A stretch of 64,000 nt of DNA from Lacinutrix sp. (lineage in GTDB: Bacteria; Bacteroidota; Bacteroidia; Flavobacteriales; Flavobacteriaceae). The DNA is taken from the NCBI RefSeq assembly GCF_029238095.1, contig NZ_JAQWGS010000025.1, positions 93,359 through 157,358 of the forward strand, read 5' to 3'. Both the position numbers and the translations under genes were made by a program. Positions 33,587 to 43,149 of the stretch are shown in pieces (the stretch's first letter is position 1; every line of letters starts with the position of its first letter). Below the pieces are notes generated by a model. It did not search any database, had not been told where the DNA came from, and worked only from the letters and a program-made list of their open reading frames with translations.

Positions 33587-34429
33587 ATGATAAATATTAA
33601 CGGAAATTTTAGCAATAACAGTCAAGTAATAACACCAGAAAACCGAGGTTATAGCTATGGTGATGCTTTATTTGAAACTATTAAGTTTTCTCATGGGAAA
33701 CTATTGTTTCTAGAAGATCATTATTTTAGGTTAATGGCTTCCATGCGTATTATGCGAATGGAAATACCTATGTTTTTTACAATGGAGTTTTTTGAAGCAG
33801 AAATATTTAAAACTATTGAAAAAAACAATTTAACTAATACATCAGCTAGAGTTAAGATTCAAGTGCATAGAAATAGTGGTGGTTTATATTTGCCAACAAA
33901 TAAAGAGGTTACATTTATAATATCTGCGAAAGCTTTAGATACAGATTTTTACTTATTAAGTGAAGAGTCTTATGAAGTAGATTTATTTAAAGATTTTTAC
34001 GTAGCTCCAGGATTATTGTCTACATTAAAAACCAATAACAAAGCTATAAATGTAATAGGAAGTATTTTTGCTAAAGAAAACGATTTAGATAATTGCTTGT
34101 TATTAAACACAAGTAAGAGTGTAGTGGAAGCTTTAAATGGAACTATTTTTCTTGTAAAAGGTTCTGTAATTAAAACACCACCTTTGGCAGATGGTTGTTT
34201 AAAAGGCATTATGAGACAACAAATTATTAATGTAATAGAATTATTGCCAGATTTTACTTTAGAAGAAACTTCTATTTCGCCTTTCGAACTTCAAAAAGCA
34301 GACGAGCTTTTTATTACTAATGTTATTCAAGGCATACAGCCCATTACAAAGTATAGAAAAAAGACTTTTGCTACAGAAGTAAGTAAAATGTTACTTCAAA
34401 AAGTAAATGTAAAAATTAGATTAGGTTAG
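33587..34429 (+). CDS. class IV aminotransferase (PLP)
   Basis: A 280-residue PLP fold-type IV protein, related to branched-chain aminotransferases and aminodeoxychorismate lyase. Start at ATG 33587 (MININGNFSN) because the upstream GTG lies in a terminator. ENRGYSYGDALFETIKF matches the N-terminal signature. The Schiff-base Lys is probably in LLSTLKTNNKAI (about residue 155), and SVVEALNGTIFLVK plus LKGIMRQQIINV fit the cofactor-binding regions. Exact substrate not resolved. Its 3' end overlaps the converging YqgE gene by four bases. Confidence 0.82.
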   Translation: MININGNFSNNSQVITPENRGYSYGDALFETIKFSHGKLLFLEDHYFRLMASMRIMRMEIPMFFTMEFFEAEIFKTIEKNNLTNTSARVKIQVHRNSGGLYLPTNKEVTFIISAKALDTDFYLLSEESYEVDLFKDFYVAPGLLSTLKTNNKAINVIGSIFAKENDLDNCLLLNTSKSVVEALNGTIFLVKGSVIKTPPLADGCLKGIMRQQIINVIELLPDFTLEETSISPFELQKADELFITNVIQGIQPITKYRKKTFATEVSKMLLQKVNVKIRLG

Positions 34430-34986
34430 TTATAACTTGGATTTTCTGGAGCATTTGACCAAATACTATAATTACCGCCTAATTCTAACATTTTTTCTTT
34501 CCAGAAAAACTCATAGTCTTTTTCTATTATAGATTTTTTATAACTGTTTTTTGTAACTACCCACGAGTTAGATTTTAATTCTTCTTCCAATTGGTTTAAT
34601 TCCCATCCAGAGTAGCCTAAAAAGAATTTTATTTCTTTTTCGTTTATTTTGTTATCTACAATAAGTTTAGAAACTTCACTAAAATCACCTCCCCAAAAAA
34701 TACCTAAAGAAATCTCTATGCTATTTGGTATAAGTTCTGGAACTTTATGAATAAAATATAGATTGTCTTGTTCAACAGGTCCACCATTATAAACTTTAAA
34801 AGGAGCTTCAATTTCTGGAATTAAATCGCTAATAGTAAAGTCTAGAGGCTTATTAAGTATAAAACCTATAGAACCTTCTTTGGTGTGATCTGTTAATAAT
34901 ACAATAGAACGATTAAAAGATAAATCGCCAATTATTGATGGTTCTGCGACTAACAAATCTCCTTTTGTTGGCTTGGTTAAAATCAT
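34426..34986 (-). CDS. YqgE/AlgH family protein
   Basis: A 186-residue protein of the UPF0301 (YqgE/AlgH) family: KGDLLVAEPSIIGDLSFNRSIVLL (quoted in part), GSIGFILNKPL, YNGGPVEQDNLYFIHK, FFLGYSGWELNQLEEELK. The biochemical role is unknown; it was named for an effect on alginate gene expression in Pseudomonas. Single gene, converging with the aminotransferase. Confidence 0.92.
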   Translation of the reverse strand: MILTKPTKGDLLVAEPSIIGDLSFNRSIVLLTDHTKEGSIGFILNKPLDFTISDLIPEIEAPFKVYNGGPVEQDNLYFIHKVPELIPNSIEISLGIFWGGDFSEVSKLIVDNKINEKEIKFFLGYSGWELNQLEEELKSNSWVVTKNSYKKSIIEKDYEFFWKEKMLELGGNYSIWSNAPENPSYN

Positions 34987-35069
34987 ATAAAAGAGAAATT
35001 TATAAAATAAATGTAAACTTTATTTATTTAAAAAACAATAATTTTAGTGCTTTATAATAGTCATAAAAC

Positions 35070-35099
35070 TAAAAAAACCTTCTTAGTAGAAGGCTTTTT
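35070..35099 (-). terminator. intrinsic terminator of the HU gene
   Basis: CCTTCT (35078-35083), loop TAGT, AGAAGG (35088-35093), with seven A on the low-coordinate side giving the T run on the minus strand. Confidence 0.75.
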
Positions 35100-35120
35100 G
35101 TAAGTTATAATGGAGTAAAA

Positions 35121-35393
35121 TTAGTTTACTGCACTAGCTAAATCAGATCCAGCTTTAAACTTAACAACATTTTTAGCTTTGATTTTGATAGTCTTTCCTG
35201 TTTGAGGGTTTCTTCCGTCTCTTGCAGCTCTTTTTGAAACTGACCAAGAACCAAATCCTACTAATGAAACTCTGTCACCTTTTTGTAAAGCGCCTTCAAT
35301 TTCAATTAACGCACACTCTAAAGCTTTCTTAGAAGCTGCTTTAGTAATTCCTGCGTGTTCTGCCATTGCATCGATTAAATCTGTTTTGTTCAT
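35121..35393 (-). CDS. HU family DNA-binding protein
   Basis: A 90-residue histone-like protein that bends and compacts DNA. MNKTDLIDAMAEHAGITKAA, the VSLVGFGSWSV core and the signature GFGSWSVSKRAARDGRNPQTG are intact. I start at ATG 35393; the reading frame is open for 30 more codons upstream but that part is not HU-like. A roughly 190-base AT-rich gap separates it from fmt. Confidence 0.95.
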   Translation of the reverse strand: MNKTDLIDAMAEHAGITKAASKKALECALIEIEGALQKGDRVSLVGFGSWSVSKRAARDGRNPQTGKTIKIKAKNVVKFKAGSDLASAVN

Positions 35394-35586
35394 AATTTTA
35401 ATTTTAAATATTAATAAATAGTTGGTAAACAATATTTTTGTTATATCCTCCTCCAAATTAATACGGATTATGCTACTATGCAAGTAATAGCAAGGGAAAT
35501 ACCTTATTTTGTTGATAACTTAAAGCATTTGTTAATAAAGATGCTCATTTTTTGTGTTTTTTAAATTTTATAGTATACATAAGGGC

Positions 35587-36543
35587 TTAGAGCATTTTAG
35601 CTTCAGTTTTAAAGGTGTAACCATTTAAAAGTGATTTTATATCCATTGTTCGCTTTCCTGGAAGTTTAATATCTAATATGTTAATGTAACCTTCTTTTAC
35701 AGCAACTTTTACTTCTTTTTTAGTAGAAATAATAGTTCCTGAATTAAAATTATGGTCAATAATTTCTTTTTCAGCAGTATAAATTTTCACATCTAACAAA
35801 TCTTCGCCATTAATAAGCTGGCACCAAGCAGCAGGATAAGGACTTAAACCGCGTATTTTATTATAAATAATATTAATAGAAGCTGTCCAATCTATTTTGC
35901 AATTGTCTTTATTTAATTTAAAGGCAGTTCTAGAAATGGCATCTTCTGGCTGTGGAGTGGTCTGTACTGTGTCTCTAGCTATCGCTTTTACTGTTTTTAA
36001 TACAAGATTGCTTCCTAAGCACATTAGTTTATCGTGAAGGCTTCCAGCAGTCTCGTTTGGCTCAATAGCTATTTCATCTTGAAAAATCATTTCTCCTGTG
36101 TCTATTTTTTCATCTATAAAAAAAGTCGAGACACCAGTTTTGGTCTCTCCATTTATAATAGCCCAATTAATAGGTGCTGCTCCTCGATAATTTGGTAGCA
36201 AAGAAGCATGTAAATTAAAAGTGCCAAGATCTGGCATTTGCCACACTACTTTTGGTAACATTCTAAAAGCTACTATAATTTGTAAATTAGCATTTAAGCT
36301 TTTTAACTCTTCTAAAAAGGCTTCGCTTTTTAAATTAGTAGGTTGTAAAATAGTAAGTCCTTTTGTCTCTGCATATTCTTTAATAGCGCTTTTATTTAAT
36401 TTTCTGCCTCGACCAGCAGGTTTGTCTGGAGCAGTAATAACACCTACAATGTTATATTCTTGTTCTATTAAGGTATCTAAAATGGTTACAGCAAATTCTG
36501 GTGTTCCCATAAAAACAATTCTTAAGTCTCTTTTTTTAGTCAT
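35587..36543 (-). CDS. fmt: methionyl-tRNA formyltransferase
   Basis: Formylates initiator Met-tRNA. The 318-residue protein has RIVFMGTPEFAV, the formyl-transferase site HASLLPNYRGAAPINWAII and GVSTFFIDEKIDTG, and a C-terminal OB-like domain. Its ATG overlaps the recQ stop by one base. No peptide deformylase gene is adjacent. Third gene of the AAA ATPase-recQ-fmt operon. Confidence 0.97.
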   Translation of the reverse strand: MTKKRDLRIVFMGTPEFAVTILDTLIEQEYNIVGVITAPDKPAGRGRKLNKSAIKEYAETKGLTILQPTNLKSEAFLEELKSLNANLQIIVAFRMLPKVVWQMPDLGTFNLHASLLPNYRGAAPINWAIINGETKTGVSTFFIDEKIDTGEMIFQDEIAIEPNETAGSLHDKLMCLGSNLVLKTVKAIARDTVQTTPQPEDAISRTAFKLNKDNCKIDWTASINIIYNKIRGLSPYPAAWCQLINGEDLLDVKIYTAEKEIIDHNFNSGTIISTKKEVKVAVKEGYINILDIKLPGKRTMDIKSLLNGYTFKTEAKML

Positions 36544-38444
36544 TATATATGTGCTAATTTGTAAGTATTAGTATCTGTAACACTAATAATATTATGTTCT
36601 AGTAATTCTCTTAATTGTGCATTAATATTTTCTTCGGAAAAAGGAAGTTGTTTAAATAAAGCTCTCGAAGTGAGTTCACCGTGTTCTAAAGCTTGAATAA
36701 TTTCTTTCTTAATAGCTCCAGAATCTAACTTTTTTGATGGTTTCCTAGTTATACAAACCGAACAAACACCACAATCTGAAATTTCAGTTTCTTCAAAGTA
36801 AGATAATAGCTGTACACTTTTACAAATGTCGTTATTATTAGAGTACTCTAAAACTGAAAGCACCTGTTTTTGCTTAAGTGCATTTTGCTGTTTAATAACT
36901 TTAGAAATCCTGTTTATTGTTTTATCGTCTTCACGAGGCATTAAATAGGTGATTTGCGCATCGGTTTTAGAATATTTTAACGTTATTATTTCGGCTTTTT
37001 CTAATCTTGTTAAAACTTTAATTATTTTATCTTCATTTGTATTGGCTTTTTCAGCCATTAGTGTTGTGTTTATTTTAGTTTCCTGCTCGAAAGCACCACC
37101 ATAAGTTCGTAAAATAGATTTTACAATAATGCTAATATCTGGATGAGTTTCTAAGTAGCTAAAGAGTGCGTTATTAGTAACAGTAAATAATACTGTTGTT
37201 CGGTTGTTAAACTGCTTAGATAATGTTATAATACTTGTTCTGTCTAATAAAAGTATGGCATTATATGCTAGTAATGTATTAAAACCATAAGTTTTACAAA
37301 ATTTATTAAAATTAAAATCGAAGGTTTGCTCTTGTCCTTCTCCATAAGGCACTTGAAAATAACTACTTAGTTTTCTATAGACTAATTTAATGAAATCGAC
37401 ATTTGGTAATACTTTTAAAAACTGATTTTCAACTAATAAATCATCGCTTTTATTTTTTAATATTACTGCATAGGCTTTGTTTCCGTCTCGACCTGCTCGT
37501 CCTGCTTCTTGAAAATAGCTTTCTAAACTCTCTGGTAAGTTTAAATGGATTACTGTTTTTACATCAGGCTTATCAATGCCCATTCCAAAAGCGTTTGTGG
37601 CAACCATAACTTGCTTTTGGTTGTTCATCCAGCTTTCAATAGCTTTATCCTTTTCGGTATTGCTCAAACCACCATGATAATAAGTCGCTGTAAAGCCACT
37701 ATTTTCAAGAAAATTTGAAATGTCTTGAGTTGCTTTTCTATTGCGAACATAAACAATGGAACTAGCCTTATTTTTTGTTAAAATAGCTTTTAGCCTAAAA
37801 CGTTTATCGTCTTCGGCAAAAGTCATATAAGCCAAATTAGGTCTTAAAAAAGATTGTTTAAAGACTTTTGGATTAATAAAATCTAATGCTCTAATTATAT
37901 CGTCAACTACATTTGGTGTTGCAGTTGCTGTTAAAGCGATAATGTTTACTGTAGGTTGTAGTTGTCTAAGTTTAATAATATTATTGTAACTTGGTCTAAA
38001 GTCGTTTCCCCATTGGCTAATACAATGTGCTTCGTCTACAGCAATTAAGTTAACGTTCATTTGTCTTATGCGATCTTGAACAATATCTTGTTGTAAGCGT
38101 TCTGGAGAAAGGTAAAGAAATTTGTAGTTGCCATAAATACAATTGTCTAGTCGTGTATCTAGTTCTTTGTAAGATATTCCACTAGTTAACGCCATAGCTT
38201 TAATGCCTTTGTTTTGTAGCGCCTGTACTTGGTCTTTCATAAGTGCAATTAAAGGCGAAATAACAATACAAATACCCTCTTTTACAAGTGCAGGAACTTG
38301 AAAACAAACCGATTTTCCTCCACCTGTTGGCAACAATGCAAAGGTGTCTTCTCCTTCTAAAACCGAATTAATAATGTCTTCTTGAAGCGGTCTAAATGAA
38401 GTAAAAGTCCAATAACGTTCTAATATGTTAATGGGATGGTTCAC
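36543..38444 (-). CDS. recQ: ATP-dependent DNA helicase RecQ, GTG start
   Basis: A 633-residue 3'-5' helicase. Motifs: FRPLQEDIINSVLEGED (motif 0), LLPTGGGKSVCFQ (I), IAVDEAHCISQWGNDFRP (II and aromatic loop), LTATATPNV (III), YYHGGLSN (IV), FGMGIDKPDV (V), QEAGRAGRDG (VI), a zinc site with DCGVCSVC, then a short winged-helix-like tail. It lacks a full HRDC domain, as in the shorter RecQ paralogues of Bacteroidota. GTG start (38444) gives MNHPINILERYWTFTSF. The GTG overlaps the upstream gene's TAG. Confidence 0.93.
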   Translation of the reverse strand: MNHPINILERYWTFTSFRPLQEDIINSVLEGEDTFALLPTGGGKSVCFQVPALVKEGICIVISPLIALMKDQVQALQNKGIKAMALTSGISYKELDTRLDNCIYGNYKFLYLSPERLQQDIVQDRIRQMNVNLIAVDEAHCISQWGNDFRPSYNNIIKLRQLQPTVNIIALTATATPNVVDDIIRALDFINPKVFKQSFLRPNLAYMTFAEDDKRFRLKAILTKNKASSIVYVRNRKATQDISNFLENSGFTATYYHGGLSNTEKDKAIESWMNNQKQVMVATNAFGMGIDKPDVKTVIHLNLPESLESYFQEAGRAGRDGNKAYAVILKNKSDDLLVENQFLKVLPNVDFIKLVYRKLSSYFQVPYGEGQEQTFDFNFNKFCKTYGFNTLLAYNAILLLDRTSIITLSKQFNNRTTVLFTVTNNALFSYLETHPDISIIVKSILRTYGGAFEQETKINTTLMAEKANTNEDKIIKVLTRLEKAEIITLKYSKTDAQITYLMPREDDKTINRISKVIKQQNALKQKQVLSVLEYSNNNDICKSVQLLSYFEETEISDCGVCSVCITRKPSKKLDSGAIKKEIIQALEHGELTSRALFKQLPFSEENINAQLRELLEHNIISVTDTNTYKLAHI

Positions 38445-38986
38445 TAAAGTGCTTTTACAACATCAATTATATAATCTGCTCTAGCTTCGATAGAACCAAA
38501 TGGTACATCTCTTAAATTGTAGCCATATTTTGTATAAGTTTCTAAAAGTTTTTCATGGATTTCTTGGGCTTGGTCAAAGTTTTCGTAGCGTTCATTATCA
38601 TTAGTAAAAATATCTTGCCAAGGTGCTAAAATAAATACAGAATCGTATTTGTGTTTTTTACAAGCAATAGTAAAAAAGTCTGGATAAGTATCACCTTTAA
38701 AGTCCATATAAGCTTGAATATCTGGAATACCTCTGTCTAGAAAAACAAATTCGTTATCACTCTCTAAGGCTTCATTAAATTGCTCTATCCTTCCTTCTAA
38801 AAGCGTTTCGCTAAATTGTAAAGGATTGGTAAGAAATAATTGCTCTATTCCTCGTTCTCTAGCTTTTAAGATAACTTCTCTTGATATTTCTTCAGAACAA
38901 GTAAAACCTCTTTTTGTTAAGGCTTTAATTATAGAAGTTTTTCCACTTCCAGGACCTCCAGTAATGACTATTGTTTTAGTATTCAA
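38444..38986 (-). CDS. P-loop ATPase/kinase-like protein
   Basis: A 180-residue AAA-type or kinase-like P-loop protein: Walker A GGPGSGKTSI at residues 9-18 and FVFLDRGIPD as a probable Walker B with a DR motif. Similar small ATPases occur in flavobacteria next to recQ; the substrate is unknown, and a nucleotide or pantothenate-type kinase is possible. First gene of the operon with recQ and fmt. Confidence 0.8.
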   Translation of the reverse strand: MNTKTIVITGGPGSGKTSIIKALTKRGFTCSEEISREVILKARERGIEQLFLTNPLQFSETLLEGRIEQFNEALESDNEFVFLDRGIPDIQAYMDFKGDTYPDFFTIACKKHKYDSVFILAPWQDIFTNDNERYENFDQAQEIHEKLLETYTKYGYNLRDVPFGSIEARADYIIDVVKAL

Positions 38987-39052
38987 TTATGGTATGATTT
39001 TAGTTGTAAAATTCGGAATAAAAAAGGTATAAAAAAAATGCAAAGGATAACT

Positions 39053-39060
39053 TATATTTG
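39053..39060 (+). promoter_or_regulatory. -7 promoter element of the DUF493-DUF4290-murA run
   Basis: TATATTTG matches TAnnTTTG and ends 18 bases before the ATG at 39079, which supports that ATG over the TTG at 39058, inside the promoter element. No good TTG -33 element was found. Confidence 0.55.
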
Positions 39061-39078
39061 CAACCTATAATAAGACTT

Positions 39079-39372
39079 ATGAGCAAAGAACAGAATCAAG
39101 ACGAATTTTACGCAAAACTAAAAGACCAATTACTAGATACTACGCTTTGGCCTTCAGAATATTTATACAAATTTATAGTAAAGACTAATGCTGAAAAAAT
39201 TGAAAAAATTGAAGCTATTTTTAACTATTTAGGAGCTGTAATTAATACTAAAGAGTCTAGCAATGCTAAATATACGAGTATATCTATTAATGTAAGAATG
39301 AAAAACCCAGATGCTGTTATAGCAAAATACATTGAAGTGTCTGAAAAAATTCAAGGCGTAATTTCTTTATAA
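39079..39372 (+). CDS. DUF493 family protein (YbeD-like)
   Basis: A 97-residue ferredoxin-fold-like protein: YLYKFIVKTNAEKIEKIEAIF and YTSISINVRMKNPDAVIAKY match DUF493 (YbeD), a small cytoplasmic family possibly regulatory. ATG at 39079 chosen (MSKEQNQDEF); the upstream TTG is within a promoter element. About 80 bases before the DUF4290 gene. Confidence 0.85.
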   Translation: MSKEQNQDEFYAKLKDQLLDTTLWPSEYLYKFIVKTNAEKIEKIEAIFNYLGAVINTKESSNAKYTSISINVRMKNPDAVIAKYIEVSEKIQGVISL

Positions 39373-39451
39373 TTATTACGTTATACATAAACATTTTTGT
39401 ATTTTGCGAAAGCATAGATACTACAATACAATCCACTAATCCAAGACAATT

Positions 39452-40117
39452 TTGAATTTAATAGACGATATAGAATACAATACAGAGCGTGAACATTTAA
39501 TTATTCCAGAATATGGAAGACACGTTCAAAAAATGGTAAATTTCGCCAAATCAAGAGAAATAAAAGAAGAACGCAATAAAGTTTCTAAAGCTATTATTGC
39601 TGTAATGGGTAATTTACAGCCTCATTTAAGAGATGTTCCAGATTTTCAGCACAAGCTGTGGGACCAGCTGTTTATAATGTCTAAATTTGACTTAGATGTG
39701 GATTCTCCTTATCCAAAACCTTTAAAAGAAGTTCTTGAAGAACGTCCAGAAACTTTAGAGTATCCTCAAAATTTTCCTAAATATCGTTTTTATGGAAATA
39801 ATATTAAAACCATGATTGATGTGGCTGTGTCTTGGGAAGATGGAGATTTAAAAGAAGCTTTAACGTATACTATTGCCAACCACATGAAAAAGTGTTTCTT
39901 GAATTGGAATAAAGATACTGTTGAAGATGATGTGATTTTTAATCATTTGTTTGAATTATCCGATGGTAAGATTAATTTAAAAGGTTCTAGAGAAGCGCTC
40001 GTAGATTCTGTAAGTTTATTAAAAACTACTTCAAAAAAGAAATATACAAATACGTCGTCTAAAAAAGGGCATCAAAAGAAAAATAACAACTCTAGTAGAG
40101 GTAAAAAGCGATATTAA
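39452..40117 (+). CDS. DUF4290 family protein
   Basis: A 221-residue cytoplasmic helical protein of the Bacteroidota-specific DUF4290: YNTEREHLIIPEYGRHVQKMV, NLQPHLRDVPDFQHKLWDQL and YPKPLKEVLEERPE. The C-terminal 30 residues are Lys/Asn/Ser-rich. TTG start at 39452. Directly followed (8 bases) by murA, a conserved pairing that suggests a cell-envelope link (inference). Confidence 0.88.
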   Translation: MNLIDDIEYNTEREHLIIPEYGRHVQKMVNFAKSREIKEERNKVSKAIIAVMGNLQPHLRDVPDFQHKLWDQLFIMSKFDLDVDSPYPKPLKEVLEERPETLEYPQNFPKYRFYGNNIKTMIDVAVSWEDGDLKEALTYTIANHMKKCFLNWNKDTVEDDVIFNHLFELSDGKINLKGSREALVDSVSLLKTTSKKKYTNTSSKKGHQKKNNNSSRGKKRY

Positions 40118-40125
40118 GATAGCAA

Positions 40126-41442
40126 ATGGGTACATTTATAATTGAAGGTGGTCACCAACTTAAAGGAGACATCCAGCCTCAAGGCGCAAAAAACGAAGCT
40201 TTACAAATATTATGTGCAGTGTTGCTTACTCCAGAAGTAGTAACCATCAATAATATTCCAGATATTATAGATATTAATAAGCTTATTGCTTTACTTAAAA
40301 ATATTGGTGTTAAAGTTGCAAAACTTGGAGAAGGTTCTTATTCTTTTCAAGCAGACGCTATTAATTTAGACTATTTACAATCTGCCGAATTTAAAAAAGA
40401 TGGTAGTGGATTAAGAGGTTCTATAATGATGGTTGGACCATTATTAGCGCGTTTTGGTCAAGGTTATATACCAAAACCAGGAGGAGATAAAATAGGTCGT
40501 CGTCGTTTAGACACCCATTTTGAAGGTTTTATAAATTTAGGTGCCAAGTTTAGATATAACAGAGCAGAACATTTTTATGGTGTTGAAGCAGATAGGTTAG
40601 TAGGTACAGACATGCTTCTTGATGAAGCTTCTGTAACAGGAACTGCAAATATTGTAATGGCTGCTGTTTTAGCAGAAGGTACTACAACTATTTATAATGC
40701 AGCTTGCGAGCCTTATTTACAACAGTTATGCAAGATGCTAAATAGAATGGGAGCTAAGATTACTGGTGTTGGTTCTAATTTATTAACCATTGAAGGTGTT
40801 GACGCTTTAGGAGGAACAGACCATACCATGCTTCCAGACATGATTGAAATTGGAAGTTGGATAGGTTTAGCAGCCATGACAAAAAGTGAATTGACCATTA
40901 AAAATGTAAGTTGGGACGATTTAGGACAAATACCAAATGTATTTGCCAAATTAGGAATTACTTTAGAAAGAAGAGGAGACGATATATACATACCTGCTCA
41001 TAAAGACGGTTACGAAATACAAAACTACATCGATGGTTCCATTTTAACAGTTGCAGATGCTCCATGGCCAGGTTTTACACCAGATTTATTAAGTATTGTC
41101 TTAGTTATAGCAACCCAAGCTAGAGGAGAAGTATTAATACATCAAAAAATGTTTGAAAGTCGTTTGTTTTTTACAGATAAATTGATTGATATGGGAGCAA
41201 AAATTATTCTTTGCGATCCACATAGAGCAACAGTAATGGGACACGATTTTAAATCGCAACTTAAAGCCACAACTATGGTGTCTCCAGATATTAGAGCTGG
41301 AATTTCATTACTAATTGCTGCTTTATCTGCAAAAGGAACCTCTACTATTCATAATATCGAGCAGATAGATCGTGGTTACCAACATATTGTAGAACGTTTA
41401 CAAAAAATTGGAGCAAAGATAACTAGGGTTGAAGGGAATTAA
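40126..41442 (+). CDS. murA: UDP-N-acetylglucosamine 1-carboxyvinyltransferase with Asp in place of the active-site Cys
   Basis: MurA makes the first committed peptidoglycan step, transferring enolpyruvate to UDP-GlcNAc. The 438-residue protein has GAKNEALQI (residues 21-29), LRGSIMMVGPLLARFG and PDIRAGISLLIAAL. The loop that carries the active-site Cys in E. coli (Cys115, GGCAIG) reads PGGDKIGRRR here, with Asp at residue 121 (codon 40486-40488). Asp at this position is a known natural variant insensitive to fosfomycin. Confidence 0.97.
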   Translation: MGTFIIEGGHQLKGDIQPQGAKNEALQILCAVLLTPEVVTINNIPDIIDINKLIALLKNIGVKVAKLGEGSYSFQADAINLDYLQSAEFKKDGSGLRGSIMMVGPLLARFGQGYIPKPGGDKIGRRRLDTHFEGFINLGAKFRYNRAEHFYGVEADRLVGTDMLLDEASVTGTANIVMAAVLAEGTTTIYNAACEPYLQQLCKMLNRMGAKITGVGSNLLTIEGVDALGGTDHTMLPDMIEIGSWIGLAAMTKSELTIKNVSWDDLGQIPNVFAKLGITLERRGDDIYIPAHKDGYEIQNYIDGSILTVADAPWPGFTPDLLSIVLVIATQARGEVLIHQKMFESRLFFTDKLIDMGAKIILCDPHRATVMGHDFKSQLKATTMVSPDIRAGISLLIAALSAKGTSTIHNIEQIDRGYQHIVERLQKIGAKITRVEGN

Positions 41443-41449
41443 TATTATG

Positions 41450-41481
41450 AAAAAAGACTTCAGTTTTAATGAAGCTTTTTT
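41450..41481. terminator. intrinsic terminator between murA and corA
   Basis: AAAAAGACTTCA / TGAAGCTTTTTT with a short AT loop and one internal mismatch, flanked by A and T runs, between convergent genes. Confidence 0.7.
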
Positions 41482-41497
41482 ATTTAAAAATATTTTG

Positions 41498-42577
41498 TCA
41501 GAGCCACTTCTTCCGCTTAAAATAATACAACATACCTAAGAAAATAACAATCATTATTATCCAAAGAATATGGTAACTGTATTTGTAATGCAGTTCTGGA
41601 ATATTATCAAAATTCATCCCATAAATACCAGCAATGAAGGTTAATGGTATAAATATAGTAGCAATAATGGTTAGTACTTTCATGACTTCGTTCATGCGAT
41701 TACTAATAGTCGTCATATACATATCCATTAAACCCCAAATCATTTCGCGATAAATATCTATGGTATCTGAAACCTGAATAATATGGTCGTAAACATCTGC
41801 AAAATAATGTAAGGTCTTATCGCTAATAAGTTTGTTTTCACTTTTTTCTATGCGACTTATAATTTCACGAAGTGGAAAAATAGCGCGACGCACTTTTAAA
41901 ACTTCACGTTTTAGACTTTGAATTTCTGTACTAATTTCATCTTTTGTTAAACCTTCGAATAAACTATCTTCAAGATCTTCAATTTTATTACCCATGGTTT
42001 CTATAATAGCGTAATAATGGTCTACTACAGAATCTATTAAAGCATATAATAAATAGTCTGATCCTAATCCTCTTACACGACCTTTTCCTTGACGAATACG
42101 TTCTCTTAATGCATCAAAAACATCGCCTTCTGCTTCTTGTAATGACAATACATAGTTTTTTCCTAAAATAAAACTAACTTGTTCTGAGACTATTTTTTCG
42201 TCTTCATCATAATACATCATTTTTAAAACTAAAAAAATATAGTCGTCATACTCATCAATTTTAGGACGTTGATTGGTACTTACTATATCTTCTAAAACTA
42301 ATGGATGTAAATTGTAATGTTTTCCTAGTTTTTCAATTTCATTTATTTGGTTTAAACCATTAAGGTTAACCCAAGTTATAGAATTTGTAGATTTATAACC
42401 AAAAATTTCTTCAACGGTTTTTAATTCTTTTTCAGTAAAAAAATCGTTACTATAATCAAAAGATTCTATAAATAACCTTGTGTGTTCTTTTGTTCCAGTA
42501 TATATTAATGTTCCAGGAACTTGTCCAACTTGTTTTTTATAATTTTGTGTTCGTTTTTTTGGTTTTCTCTTAGCCAT
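41498..42577 (-). CDS. corA: CorA-family magnesium/cobalt transporter
   Basis: A 359-residue CorA-type ion channel: long cytoplasmic N-terminal domain, then two C-terminal membrane helices with the pore signature YGMNFDNIPE between them and a basic tail. It is the last gene of a conserved minus-strand operon (DUF2520, kdsC, broken gene, UbiA, Maf, MscS, CorA). Confidence 0.95.
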   Translation of the reverse strand: MAKRKPKKRTQNYKKQVGQVPGTLIYTGTKEHTRLFIESFDYSNDFFTEKELKTVEEIFGYKSTNSITWVNLNGLNQINEIEKLGKHYNLHPLVLEDIVSTNQRPKIDEYDDYIFLVLKMMYYDEDEKIVSEQVSFILGKNYVLSLQEAEGDVFDALRERIRQGKGRVRGLGSDYLLYALIDSVVDHYYAIIETMGNKIEDLEDSLFEGLTKDEISTEIQSLKREVLKVRRAIFPLREIISRIEKSENKLISDKTLHYFADVYDHIIQVSDTIDIYREMIWGLMDMYMTTISNRMNEVMKVLTIIATIFIPLTFIAGIYGMNFDNIPELHYKYSYHILWIIMIVIFLGMLYYFKRKKWL

Positions 42578-42587
42578 GAATACATTA

Positions 42588-43118
42588 TTAGTTGAAATCG
42601 CTAAAATCTTCTATGGCATCTTTCTCGACTAAAGTTACGGCTTTTTGAAGAATTAAATTATTTGGGTAGGTTACTAAATCTCCAGAATCTTCTCTAAGAT
42701 GTAATTGGAAAGCTCGAATATCCTCAATAACAGCTACTATTGGATAGTCTTTATCGTGAATTTTAATTTTATCGCCTACTTTGTAAGGAAATGAAAAGAA
42801 CATAATAACACCAGAAGTAACATTGCTTAATATAGACCAAATAGCAAATAAAGCCACGCCAATAACTGCAAAAACAGATGAGAAGACTACAGAAATATTA
42901 TCGTATTCTGCACCAAATATAAAGGCTTCAACAAACAGAAATATTAAAAATAAAGTAACGGTGTAATATCTTGAAATAAGTTTAATTCTTGCATCGTTGA
43001 TAGTGCTTTTTTGACCGATTTTTCTAATAGCTATTTTGCCTATTATTCTTATAATAATAAATATAACTACTACAATAGCAGTGTTTATAAGTTCTGGTTG
43101 GTACGTTTTTAAAAACAT
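42588..43118 (-). CDS. small mechanosensitive ion channel (MscS fold)
   Basis: A 176-residue membrane protein with four predicted helices and the start of an MscS beta domain (FFSFPYKVGDKIKIHDKDYP, then VAVIEDIRAFQLHLREDSG and TYPNNLILQKAV). Much shorter than E. coli MscS (286), lacking the C-terminal alpha/beta part, as in a common Bacteroidota form. It may release osmolytes under membrane tension. 10 bases upstream of corA in the operon. Confidence 0.87.
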   Translation of the reverse strand: MFLKTYQPELINTAIVVVIFIIIRIIGKIAIRKIGQKSTINDARIKLISRYYTVTLFLIFLFVEAFIFGAEYDNISVVFSSVFAVIGVALFAIWSILSNVTSGVIMFFSFPYKVGDKIKIHDKDYPIVAVIEDIRAFQLHLREDSGDLVTYPNNLILQKAVTLVEKDAIEDFSDFN

Positions 43119-43149
43119 TGGTTATTTAAATTTATACAAAGGTATTATA

